This document shows positions 6,261 through 13,698 of a DNA stretch of 15,010 nt, piece by piece (position 1 is the stretch's first letter; each line of letters begins with the position of its first letter). The stretch is from Gemmatimonadota bacterium (GTDB taxonomy: Bacteria > Gemmatimonadota > Gemmatimonadetes > Gemmatimonadales > Gemmatimonadaceae), in assembly GCA_031127185.1 (NCBI GenBank), contig JARIET010000035.1, positions 1 to 15,010 of the forward strand. The letters run 5' to 3'. The notes beneath the pieces are model-generated. The model made no database searches. It was not told the origin of the DNA and was given only the letters and a program-made list of their open reading frames with translations. The position numbers and the translations under genes were made by a program.

Positions 6261-8741
6261 ATGAAGCGCATTGCCACCCTCGGCCTTCTGGCCTTTGCCG
6301 CCGCTTGTGCGGCGGACAAGTCGGTCTCTGTGGCGCCTGAGTCTGAAACCGGCGCAGTACAGAGCGAATTTGTGATCACCCCATCTGGTGCCGCCTTCAC
6401 CCCTAAGGAGTTGGCCACGTTTCCAGACAAGACGCCGTACCATGCGCATGCGGATGCGCCTGCGATCGGCAAGGCGGATGAACTCACGGCGAGCTTCAGC
6501 GTGACCGGAAACCCGGGGCCAAAAGTGCTGTGCAATGGCGTCGCATGGTGCAACAACATTCCCGGCCAGATCCCAGGCGCAACCGTCGTTCAGTGGACTG
6601 ATGCGCAATGGCTTGCGGCGACGACGGCCCAGTTTGCCCAGTTCGATGTGATCTACCTCCACGACAACTTTGGCTCCAAGTCGAATCTCGCGCCGGCCAA
6701 GAACACCTGGGGTGCCGCCATTACCGGACGCGCCGTGCTGACGGGAACCCACTTCGAGCATTGCCCAAGCAGTGCTGGCGCCTGCACCGTGCTCAAGGCC
6801 ACGCTGAATTGGATTCACGCTGGCACCGGCACAGGTCTGCTTGTCTCGACGCAGGTCAGTACGCTGAGCGGCGCCAATATGATCCCGTCGATTCCGCCAT
6901 TCCTCGGCATCACGTATGCGCAGAATGGCAGCGGGTTCGAGCATGTCGATATCACCGATCCCGGGCATACGACGATGCTGGGTTCGACCGATGCGTCGCT
7001 GAGCAACTTCGGCCAGAGCAGTCACAGCTACTTCGGCAACATCGGCAGCTTCACGAATGTTGCCTCGGTCTGCAAGAACGCATTCCTGCGGTACCCGAGC
7101 ACCTGCCCTGCGGGATTTGCACCGTATTTCATCGTGACTTCAGTGGCCGTGCAGGATCAGGACGGCGACGGCATTCCGGACGCGACGGACAACTGTCCGA
7201 CCGTTGCCAATACCAATCAGGCCGATGCGAACGCCAACGGCGTGGGCGATGCCTGCGAGTCGGCACCAACCGTGACGGTCACGCCAGCGACAAGTTCAGT
7301 GCCGCCGGGCACGGCAATCACGTTCACCGCTGTCGGTGCAGATTCTGACAACCCGCTGAGTTCGCTGGTCTATGAGTGGCGCGTGAACGGGATCATCCAA
7401 CAGACGTCGCCGTCGACCTCGTTCGTGCACACGTTCGCCTCCGACGCCACCGTGCGCGTGACGGTCCGCGACCCAGGCAATCTCAGCGGGTTCGCCGAGG
7501 CAACGGTTGAAATTATCACCAACCGGCCGCCGACCGCAGTAATTGCTGGAGCAACCTCAGCGGGTGAAGGCAGTAGCATCAGCCTTGACGGCTCGGGCTC
7601 ATCCGATCCCGACAACGACCAACTGCATTACGCGTGGACGGTCAACGGTTCCGCCGCTGGCGCGGACTCGCCGGCGTTGAATATCCAGGCCGGAGATGGA
7701 CCAGCCACGTTGACAGTCGTGCTGACGGTCACCGATGGAAAGGGCGGACAATCGGTTGCGACGCATACCGTGACGGTCAATAACCTGCCGCCGTCTGGAA
7801 CCCTCGGTGCGCAGTCACCCGTGACTGAAGGCCAGTCATTCAAGCTCGACTTCTCGGCAATCGACGACCCGAGTCCGGCCGATATCGCTGCCATTGTCAA
7901 TGCATCGTTCGACTGCGGCGATGGGAACGGATACGGCGCGTTCAGCACCGTACTGCACGCGTTTTGTCCCACGACGGACAACGGCACGCGCAACGTGCGT
8001 GGCAAGTTGCGCGACAAGGACGGCGCTGAAGCGGAGTATGCGGCGACCGTTACGGTGAACAATGTGGCACCGTCGGTGACCGTTGCACCGGCCGGTACAA
8101 TCTATTCGGGCGGCACATATAACCTCACCGGTGCGTTCACGGATCCTGGTGTCAACGACAATCCGTGGGCGTACCTGATCAACTGGGGCGGACCGACCAG
8201 CGTGGGCTCGACGGCGGTGCAGGGTCCGGTGAACGCTGCGCAGAACTACCTGGTGGCCGGTACGTATCCGATTTCGCTCACGGTCACCGACAAGGACGGC
8301 GGGTCCGGTACCGCGGTGACCACGCTGACGGTGCTGCGACTGCCCGTGACTTGCGATGTCAAACCGGAGACGATCAACCTCAAGGGCGACCAGCAGAATT
8401 CCGGTAACGGCAACGGCGGCGGAGCGCCGGCGGGTATGGTCACGCTTCACTGCTACTCAACGGCGACGATCGACCTGACGACGCTGGTCGCTTCGACTGG
8501 ACGGCTCGGCGACAACGTCGGCACCGACACGCAGACCGGCAAGCGCAACAACGGCACGTACTACATGTCGGTTGACGACGTGAACGAGGATGGCCGCCCT
8601 GACGTGATACTGCACTTCAACCGGTCAGCCATGATCGCCAACGGCGACCTGGTGAGCGGAATGCCGAAGCTCTACTTCAACGGAACTCTGGCGGATGGGC
8701 GCCAGATCGCGGGCTCCGACACGGTGCGCGTCATCCCGTAG
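6261..8741 (+). CDS. Putative lipoprotein with thrombospondin type-3 repeat and PKD-like domains
   Basis: The start at 6261 (826 residues) has a GGAG ribosome-binding site seven bases upstream and a lipoprotein-type signal peptide (MKRIATLGLLAFAAACAADK, likely lipidated Cys at 16). Residues 85-295 form a Cys-containing globular region that I do not recognise. Residues 299-333 are a calcium-binding thrombospondin type-3 repeat (DQDGDGIPDATDNCP, then NGVGDAC). PKD/Ig-like beta-sandwich domains follow at about 336-420, 422-507, 509-602 and 604-693, with typical endings such as VTVTDGKGG and TVTDKDGG. The last 130 residues contain 'DVNEDGRPDVILHF', as in C-terminal domains of secreted repeat proteins, with a Gly/Asn-rich insert at 713-722. 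It is probably an envelope-anchored or surface adhesive/binding protein. No enzymatic motif is evident. The gene is monocistronic and ends at a strong hairpin. Confidence 0.85.
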   Translation: MKRIATLGLLAFAAACAADKSVSVAPESETGAVQSEFVITPSGAAFTPKELATFPDKTPYHAHADAPAIGKADELTASFSVTGNPGPKVLCNGVAWCNNIPGQIPGATVVQWTDAQWLAATTAQFAQFDVIYLHDNFGSKSNLAPAKNTWGAAITGRAVLTGTHFEHCPSSAGACTVLKATLNWIHAGTGTGLLVSTQVSTLSGANMIPSIPPFLGITYAQNGSGFEHVDITDPGHTTMLGSTDASLSNFGQSSHSYFGNIGSFTNVASVCKNAFLRYPSTCPAGFAPYFIVTSVAVQDQDGDGIPDATDNCPTVANTNQADANANGVGDACESAPTVTVTPATSSVPPGTAITFTAVGADSDNPLSSLVYEWRVNGIIQQTSPSTSFVHTFASDATVRVTVRDPGNLSGFAEATVEIITNRPPTAVIAGATSAGEGSSISLDGSGSSDPDNDQLHYAWTVNGSAAGADSPALNIQAGDGPATLTVVLTVTDGKGGQSVATHTVTVNNLPPSGTLGAQSPVTEGQSFKLDFSAIDDPSPADIAAIVNASFDCGDGNGYGAFSTVLHAFCPTTDNGTRNVRGKLRDKDGAEAEYAATVTVNNVAPSVTVAPAGTIYSGGTYNLTGAFTDPGVNDNPWAYLINWGGPTSVGSTAVQGPVNAAQNYLVAGTYPISLTVTDKDGGSGTAVTTLTVLRLPVTCDVKPETINLKGDQQNSGNGNGGGAPAGMVTLHCYSTATIDLTTLVASTGRLGDNVGTDTQTGKRNNGTYYMSVDDVNEDGRPDVILHFNRSAMIANGDLVSGMPKLYFNGTLADGRQIAGSDTVRVIP

Positions 8742-8755
8742 TCGGCAGTGTGTAC

Positions 8756-8794
8756 GCATAACCGGCCTGGCTCACTGAGTCAGGCCGGTTATGC
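8756..8794 (+). terminator. Palindromic intrinsic terminator
   Basis: A perfect 14-base stem, GCATAACCGGCCTG (8756-8769) with CAGGCCGGTTATGC (8781-8794), continues inward through a G·T pair and CTC/GAG to a 3-base loop. It starts 14 bases after the lipoprotein stop. Only a short T run follows (ATTTGG), so termination strength is inferred mainly from the stem. Confidence 0.75.
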
Positions 8795-8897
8795 ATTTGG
8801 GGCCCTGGCCTCGAGGTAAGTCAGCCGGGGGTACTCGCGGGCCCCTGAAACCCGCAGTCCGTTTTCCCCGTACTTGGGAAGGGGAGGGTTTGAGACC
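8795..8897 (+). promoter_or_regulatory. PadR-ADOP upstream region
   Basis: This short non-coding stretch precedes the PadR gene. It contains GGGGCCC (8799) and GGGCCCC (8839) in inverted arrangement, a small hairpin GCGGG/CCCGC (8837-8855), two GTACT motifs at 8831 and 8870, and the PadR ribosome-binding site GGGGAGGG (8881-8888). No confident -35/-10 pair is visible. Confidence 0.35.
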
Positions 8898-9230
8898 ATG
8901 GCCGCCGAAGCGCCGGGACTGTTGCAGGGAACCGTAGATGTGCTCGTGCTCCGCGCGCTCGCGTGGCAGCCGATGCACGGCTACGCCGTGTCCGAGTGGG
9001 TACGCGGGCGCACGGATGGCGCCATCGTCATTGAGGATGCCCCGCTCTACAAAGCGCTCCACCGACTCGAGCGCGATGGCGCGATCAGCGCCGAGTGGGG
9101 GCTCTCGGAGAACAACCGCCGAGCACGCTATTACACGCTGACGTCGGTGGGTCGGCGACTGCTTCGCGCAGAGGAATCGGCCTGGCGCCGGTACGCGGCG
9201 GCGATGGCGCTTGCCCTGGAATCGCAGTGA
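8898..9230 (+). CDS. PadR-family transcriptional regulator
   Basis: This 110-residue protein matches the short PadR form. The N-terminal winged helix reads LLQGTVDVLVLRALAWQPMH with GYAVSEWV. It is followed by the recognition region LYKALHRLERDGAISAEW and the wing NNRRARYYTLTSVGRRLL. A short C-terminal helix (AEESAWRRYAAAMALALE) should support dimerisation. The ATG at 8898 is preferred over upstream in-frame TTG (8874) because GGGGAGGG lies nine bases before it and the protein then begins like other PadR members. The stop overlaps the permease start (GTGA, 9227-9230). In Acidobacteriota and Gemmatimonadota, PadR genes commonly sit directly before ADOP permeases and are presumed to repress them; that role here is inferred from the overlap. 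Confidence 0.93.
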   Translation: MAAEAPGLLQGTVDVLVLRALAWQPMHGYAVSEWVRGRTDGAIVIEDAPLYKALHRLERDGAISAEWGLSENNRRARYYTLTSVGRRLLRAEESAWRRYAAAMALALESQ

Positions 9231-11905
9231 TCCGTCGTCTCTTCAAGCTCCCATTCCGCACGCGCGGCAGCATCGCCCGCGAAGCCGATGCCGAGTTGCG
9301 CTTTCATATGGATGCGCGAACAGAAAAGCTGACAGTTGAAGGTTTGCACCCCGGCGATGCCCGCGCGCAAGCCGAGCGCGAGTTCGGCGACATGGACGAC
9401 GCGCGCCGCTACATCACTGCCGTAGATCGTGAGGCGGAGACCAGCCGCCGGAGGAGAGACTTCGTGGGCGACTTCGCGCAGGATGTCACGTACGCCGTGC
9501 GGAAGCTGCGTGCCGCGCCGACCTTCGCGTTCGCCGCGATCCTCACGCTCGCTGTCGGCATCGGCGCCAATACCGCGGTGCTCAATCTCGTCAATGCGGT
9601 GCTCGTCAAACCGCCCGCGGTGAACGATCCCGACCGAATGGCGTGGATCGGGCCGACATCGCCCTCGAACAACTCGGGCGCGTGGACGATGCCCGACTTC
9701 GTGACATTTCGCGAGCAGGCAAAGTCGTGGTCGCATCTCTCCGCGTTCGGGAACGTGAGCTTTACGTTGAATGGCGCCGACCCCAAGCGGCTCGCTGGCC
9801 TCGTCGTGAATGGGAACTACTTCGACGTTACCGGTGTGGCCCCCGCGCTCGGTCGCACTTTCCTGGCATACGAAGACAGCGCCAACGTTCCGGTGCTTTC
9901 CGTGGTGATCAGCTACGCCTTCTGGCGACGCGAGTTCAACGGGGACTCCAGTGTGGTCGGTCGCGAGATCGAGCTCAACTCACACCAGGTTCAGATTGTC
10001 GGCGTGGCGCCCGAGGGGTTCAACGGAATGCGGCTCGGCGACCAGCTCGATGTGTGGATGCCGTTTCCGGCATTTAGTGGCGTTGGGGTTGGCCGGAGCG
10101 AGCTGTACACCGCCCACAGTTCACGATGGTTGCGTGTGATCGGCCGACTCGCGCCGAACGCCACAATGGAATCCGCGCAGGCCGAGGCATCGCTATTGCA
10201 GACGCGTCTGGAGCCACGCATCACGACGCCAGCCGACCGGCGCACACTTGTGCTAGGGGACGTTCGCGGTGGGCTCGACCCCGCGGCGCGCGCGCGCCTA
10301 ACGCCGGTCTTTTCGCTGATGATGCTCGTGCCGCTGCTCGTGCTCGGTGTGGCCTGTGCGAATGTGGCGAACCTTTTCGTATCGCGAAGCGTGCAGCGGC
10401 AGAAGGAACTCGCGCTGCGCCGAGCGCTCGGCGCGTCGAATGGCCGGTTGGTGCGACAGTTGCTCACAGAGACGGCAATCCTTGGCCTCGTGTCGGGGGC
10501 GGTGGGTGTGGCGATTTCATACGGTCTGACGGGCATCATCTCGCGGGTGGGCGATGTGCCCGACGATGTGATGCGTTTCGTGCGGCCCGATCTTTTCGTG
10601 TTCGTGCTGACGTTCGGGCTCGCGTTGGCAGCGGGAGTGCTGTTTGGACTTTTGCCGGCTCTCGCGGCCACGCGCAGCGCCATTGCGCCAGCACTCAAGA
10701 ACGATGGGAGCTCGGCGGGTGGTGGCCGCGGGCGCCATCGGTTGCGGAATGCCTTCGTGGTGAGCCAGGTGGCGTTCTCGCTGGCGCTGCTGATTACGGC
10801 GGGGCTCTTCGTTGGGAGCTTGCGCAAGGCGCTCGGCGTGGAGCCCGGGTACGATCCGCGGAACACGATTGCGGCGGCGTATGACAATGGCGGACAGGGG
10901 TACTCGCCCGAACGGTTGCTTGCATTTGATGCACAACTGTTGGCGGTGGCGCGGGAGCAGCCCGGCGTGGAGGCGGCGGCGATCGCGGAGATTCTGCCGC
11001 TGAGCGGAAGCTCGAGTTCCACCAGCATCCGGCGTGAAGATCAGGCGCCGACCGAACGTGGCGCGAACACGCTCGTGAACCGCGTGACGCCGGGCTACTT
11101 CGAGACGATGCGGATTCCGATCGTGCAGGGGCGCGCGTTCACCGAGGCCGACAATTCGTCCAGTGCGCGCGTGATTGTGGTGAATGAGCGACTGGCGGAA
11201 GAGCTGTGGCCCGGGCAGAGTCCTATTGGTCGGCGGGCCCGTTCGCCATGGGACAGCACAATGGTGGAAGTGATTGGTGTGGCGCGGAACGGGAAGTACC
11301 GCTCATTGGCGGAGGCACGGCAGGAGGCGGCGTTCTGGGCGAGCGCGCGTCAGTTCCCGATGGGCACCCACGGCGAGTTGATTGTGCGCGCGCGTGGTGG
11401 AACGGTGGAGGCGGTGGCCGCGGCGCGGGCTGCTCTGAAGGCGGTGGACCCAACGCTGCCGATTTCCAAGTTGCAGACGCTGGACGCGTACATCGCGGAG
11501 ACAGTGAGCGGTCAGCGCGCGGTCGCGGCGCTGTTGGCCGTGTTCGGCGCGATCGCGCTATTGCTCGCGGCGCTCGGAATCTTCGGCGTGATTGCTCAAG
11601 GCGTGGCGGCGCGCACGCGCGAGATCGGCATCCGGATGTCGCTGGGCGCGCGCGCGAGCGACGTGGTGCGCGGGTTCGTGCGCGAGGGGCTGGTGCTCAC
11701 CAGTATTGGCGCCATAATCGGCGCGTTGCTGAGCCTCACAGCGTCGAAGCTGCTCGCAAGCTTCCTCTTTGGGCTCAAAGCCACGGACGCGGTGACGTTC
11801 GTGGGGGCGTCTGCTGTGATCGTGGTTGTGGCAGCGATCGCCAGCTTTGTGCCGGCGCGGCGAGCGGCGAAGGTGGATCCGTTGGTGGCGTTGAGGAGTG
11901 AGTGA
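9227..11905 (+). CDS. ADOP-type ABC transporter permease (MacB/FtsX-like, duplicated)
   Basis: Starting at GTG 9227, inside the PadR stop, gives 892 residues. A cytoplasmic prefix domain (about 1-80, containing ELRFHMDARTEKL and AEREFGDMDDARRYI) is typical of acidobacterial duplicated orphan permeases. A first membrane helix (about 101-127, ILTLAVGIGANTAVLNLVNA) leads to a MacB-type periplasmic domain (about 128-350). The first FtsX unit spans 357-485 with SVQRQKELALRRALGAS. A fifth helix near 508-530 begins the second half, with another periplasmic domain (about 535-760). The second FtsX unit (765-880, ARTREIGIRMSLGAR) ends in 'PARRAAKVDPLVALRSE', the usual C-terminus. No ATPase gene is adjacent, consistent with the 'orphan' label. 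Its likely role is efflux or mechanotransmission at the inner membrane; the substrate is unknown. An open extension back to 9095 is rejected because it only shadows PadR. Confidence 0.94.
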   Translation: MIRRLFKLPFRTRGSIAREADAELRFHMDARTEKLTVEGLHPGDARAQAEREFGDMDDARRYITAVDREAETSRRRRDFVGDFAQDVTYAVRKLRAAPTFAFAAILTLAVGIGANTAVLNLVNAVLVKPPAVNDPDRMAWIGPTSPSNNSGAWTMPDFVTFREQAKSWSHLSAFGNVSFTLNGADPKRLAGLVVNGNYFDVTGVAPALGRTFLAYEDSANVPVLSVVISYAFWRREFNGDSSVVGREIELNSHQVQIVGVAPEGFNGMRLGDQLDVWMPFPAFSGVGVGRSELYTAHSSRWLRVIGRLAPNATMESAQAEASLLQTRLEPRITTPADRRTLVLGDVRGGLDPAARARLTPVFSLMMLVPLLVLGVACANVANLFVSRSVQRQKELALRRALGASNGRLVRQLLTETAILGLVSGAVGVAISYGLTGIISRVGDVPDDVMRFVRPDLFVFVLTFGLALAAGVLFGLLPALAATRSAIAPALKNDGSSAGGGRGRHRLRNAFVVSQVAFSLALLITAGLFVGSLRKALGVEPGYDPRNTIAAAYDNGGQGYSPERLLAFDAQLLAVAREQPGVEAAAIAEILPLSGSSSSTSIRREDQAPTERGANTLVNRVTPGYFETMRIPIVQGRAFTEADNSSSARVIVVNERLAEELWPGQSPIGRRARSPWDSTMVEVIGVARNGKYRSLAEARQEAAFWASARQFPMGTHGELIVRARGGTVEAVAAARAALKAVDPTLPISKLQTLDAYIAETVSGQRAVAALLAVFGAIALLLAALGIFGVIAQGVAARTREIGIRMSLGARASDVVRGFVREGLVLTSIGAIIGALLSLTASKLLASFLFGLKATDAVTFVGASAVIVVVAAIASFVPARRAAKVDPLVALRSE

Positions 11906-11926
11906 GCGGTGCCGACAAGCTCGTCG

Positions 11927-13093
11927 CTAACGCGGTAGCGCCATCCCCTCATTGAGGATACGTGTGTACTGGACGTAGCTGAACACGCGGCCACGCTGCT
12001 TGGCGGTAAGTTCTGAAACGATCCCCAGACGCTCGAGGTGCACTAACGCGCGATTCACTGTGGCGGGAGTGAGATGAGCAAGCGCGCCCAACTTCTCAGC
12101 GGTGGCGATTGGATGTCGTTGAAGTGCACGGTGGATAAGAAGCGCTGACGGTGCTGGGCGACCGAGACCCGCGATGCTCGCGGCGTCCCTCGCCGTGAGT
12201 TTGAGGAGTCGACGAGCCGCGTTGACAGCTGCGGTGGCACTCTCGGCGACCGCAACGGAAAAAAACTCGAGCCAGGATTCCCAGTCGCCCTCAGTGCGGA
12301 CGCGATTCAATAACTCATAGTACGTCTGGCGATGCTGCTTGAAATGGAGGCTCACAAACAGCAATGGCTCGCGAAGCACACCATCGGCAGCCAGCTGGAG
12401 CGGAATCAGCAATCGCCCGACGCGACCGTTTCCGTCGAGGAAGGGGTGGATGGTCTCGAATTGCACGTGCACCAATGCTGCCTTTACGAGCGGAGAGTGT
12501 GGTTCTGGCAGATCGTTGAGGAACCGCTCTAGTGATGACAAGCAGTCGGGGACGGCACCAGCTGGAGGAGGAACGAACACAGCGTTTCCCGGTCGGGTGC
12601 CGCCGACCCACACTTGGCTTCGGCGGAACTCCCCCGGTGTGACCGAGCGGTTGCGCGATGCCTTGAAGAGGACGGCATGAATCTCCCGCAACAGGCGGAG
12701 CGAAAGCGGAAATCCGCCGCGCAGGCGCTTGAACCCGTGCTCGAGCGCCGCGACATGCCGCCGGACTTCGCGGACGTCGTGGAGTGGCGCGGTAGGTGTT
12801 TCGTCGGTTTCAACGAGAAAGAGGTCAGCGAGGGTTGACTTTGTTCCCTCGATCATCGAGGACAGCACTGCTTCCTTTCTGACAAAACTGGAGAGTAGGA
12901 GGCCGGTGTCGGGGAGCAGTTCGGTAACTGCATCTAGTCGGCCGAGGGCTACCAGTGCCGCGTCGAACCGCGCGCGAAGCGGCGGGGTCCATTCGACGGG
13001 TGGATGCGGTGGGAGCGGTGCCGGAACAAACGCCTTGAACGGTTCGCCCCCGCCGGCGTTGTGGATGTATTGGCCCTGCAGGGAACGACGCAT
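11927..13093 (-). CDS. Fic-family protein (class II, predicted AMP transferase) with C-terminal winged helix
   Basis: The 388-residue protein carries the complete Fic active-site motif H216-PFLDGNGRVGR227, with catalytic His and the nucleotide-phosphate-binding GNGR loop. An N-terminal inhibitory motif of the S-x-x-x-E-G type is visible at S78-SMI-E82-G83, which makes it class II: its Glu is expected to block productive ATP binding until relieved. The beta-hairpin flap region is near AVFVPPPAG (171-179). The C-terminal 75 residues (about 314-380: ALLIHRALQRHP, ATAEKLGALAHLTPATVNRAL, HLERLGIVSEL) form a winged-helix domain, common in this Fic subgroup and suggestive of DNA binding. The predicted reaction is AMPylation of a Ser/Thr/Tyr hydroxyl on an unknown target. 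The gene is convergent with the ADOP gene (21-base gap) and has no partner antitoxin. All active-site residues are present, so it appears functional. No clear ribosome-binding site is visible. Confidence 0.94.
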   Translation of the reverse strand: MRRSLQGQYIHNAGGGEPFKAFVPAPLPPHPPVEWTPPLRARFDAALVALGRLDAVTELLPDTGLLLSSFVRKEAVLSSMIEGTKSTLADLFLVETDETPTAPLHDVREVRRHVAALEHGFKRLRGGFPLSLRLLREIHAVLFKASRNRSVTPGEFRRSQVWVGGTRPGNAVFVPPPAGAVPDCLSSLERFLNDLPEPHSPLVKAALVHVQFETIHPFLDGNGRVGRLLIPLQLAADGVLREPLLFVSLHFKQHRQTYYELLNRVRTEGDWESWLEFFSVAVAESATAAVNAARRLLKLTARDAASIAGLGRPAPSALLIHRALQRHPIATAEKLGALAHLTPATVNRALVHLERLGIVSELTAKQRGRVFSYVQYTRILNEGMALPR

Positions 13094-13097
13094 CAGT

Positions 13098-13146
13098 CTA
13101 AAATACCAGCCCTTTCTATTTTAGGAAAGGGCTGTTTGCTAAAATA
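13098..13146. promoter_or_regulatory. Candidate fic operator: three CTAAAATA octamers plus 9-base inverted repeat
   Basis: CTAAAATA occurs at 13098-13105 and 13139-13146 on the plus strand and inverted (TATTTTAG) at 13117-13124, with centres 19 and 22 bases apart. The middle copy lies inside a perfect 9-base inverted repeat, AGCCCTTTC (13108-13116) and GAAAGGGCT (13125-13133). The cluster begins five bases before the fic start codon and stands out as AT-rich in GC-rich DNA. On the minus strand TAAAAT (13123-13118) could serve as a -10 box. The Fic winged helix is a natural candidate binder; this is inference. Confidence 0.55.
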
Positions 13147-13151
13147 AGGAT

Positions 13152-13283
13152 GAAGGCAACGAGGCCGGCGTTTGGTGCCTGCTACGCAACGGCCACATCA
13201 TCGCCGAGTGGGGCATGGCTCCCGTTCAAACGCGGTCTGAGTATCGGGTCCGAGCGTCGATCGTGTCGACGACAATCGTCCCG
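13152..13283 (+). pseudogene. Possible gene scrap, hydrolase-like (weak)
   Basis: One plus-strand frame lacks a start codon and is bounded upstream by TAA at 13140. It reads EGNEAGVWCLLRNGHIIAEWG and then degenerates, stopping at about 13286 at the IS edge. The 'LLRNGHIIAEWG' stretch recalls the N-terminal beta strands of serine beta-lactamase-like hydrolases. No SxxK motif follows. It may be a fragment cut by the insertion, or chance. Confidence 0.22.
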
Positions 13284-13690
13284 GGTTAGTCGGAGGCCCG
13301 GTTAGTTGAGTACCAAGGCGGGGGAGTCGGCCTGGCACCGGAGGAAGTGTTCCTCGAACTCCGACGGCGGGACACAGCCCAGTGGACCCATCAGGCGCTG
13401 ATATCGTACCACGCCACCCACTCGAGCGTGGCGAACGCCCCATCCTGATCCCGGTCGTGCAGGGCCCGCTCCAGCGCGTCGAGCGCGAGATCGCTGCGCA
13501 TGGACCGCTGGGTCTCCGGCGTACAGCCGATCTTTTCCGCGATCGACTTGATGGCCGGCCACTCCGACGGATGCGCCGGGGTCTGCGTCTCGACCATCCG
13601 CACAGTCCTTTCGCGCACTTCCGGGGGAAATCGTGTGGCTCGTGGCATGACTCCAACCTCTCAGAGATTGGAGCCTCCGGCAATCCCAGA
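13279..13690 (-). mobile_element. IS3-family element, internally deleted remnant
   Basis: About 0.4 kb remains of what should be roughly 1.2-1.3 kb. The orfA side has the end GAGCCTCCGGCAATCCC (13671-13687). It matches the other end, GGGTTAGTCGGAGGCCC (13283-13299), as an imperfect inverted repeat (13 of 17, sharing CGGAGGC). A hairpin (13653-13671, 8-base stem, TGA loop) precedes the orfA start, as many insertion sequences have to limit read-in translation. The exact boundaries and target duplication are not resolved. No intact transposase remains, so it cannot move by itself. Confidence 0.75.
13302..13648 (-). pseudogene. IS3-family transposase remnant (orfA-orfB deletion fusion with frameshift)
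   Basis: The start at 13648 gives MPRATRFPPEVRERTVRMVE and, up to IAEKIGCTPET, matches the first 46 or so residues of IS3 OrfA (helix-turn-helix). The frame then jumps directly to SMRSDLALDALERALHDR, a segment of the OrfB integrase core, and then to FATLEWVAWY near the OrfB C-terminus. After 'WYD' the frame is lost near 13401-13404, consistent with one missing base. It resumes in another frame as QRLMGPLGCVPPSEFEEHF and ends with TAA at 13302-13304. So two internal deletions and one frameshift are visible. The DDE catalytic residues are largely gone and the product cannot be an active transposase. Family assignment rests on remembered OrfA/OrfB consensus. Confidence 0.8.
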
Positions 13691-13698
13691 GCGATTTA

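Noticed and set aside
6234..7025. 263-codon minus-strand open frame over the lipoprotein 5' end
   Set aside because: It overlaps the signal peptide and N-terminal domain on the other strand and has no domain signature or ribosome-binding site.
7300..8340. DNA-level tandem repeats behind the PKD domains
   Set aside because: The domains are similar at protein level only; I see no long near-identical nucleotide repeats.
9095..9226. Upstream extension of the ADOP reading frame into PadR
   Set aside because: It lies wholly within PadR coding sequence; the GTG at 9227 yields the standard N-terminal prefix domain.
9991..11028. 345-codon minus-strand open frame inside the ADOP gene
   Set aside because: Ser/Arg/Thr/Pro-rich antisense translation with no recognisable motif; the plus strand has conserved FtsX/MacB regions.
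13151..13290. Small ORF from the ATG at 13150
   Set aside because: The translation is Ser/Arg-rich with no motif, and the ATG lacks a ribosome-binding site.
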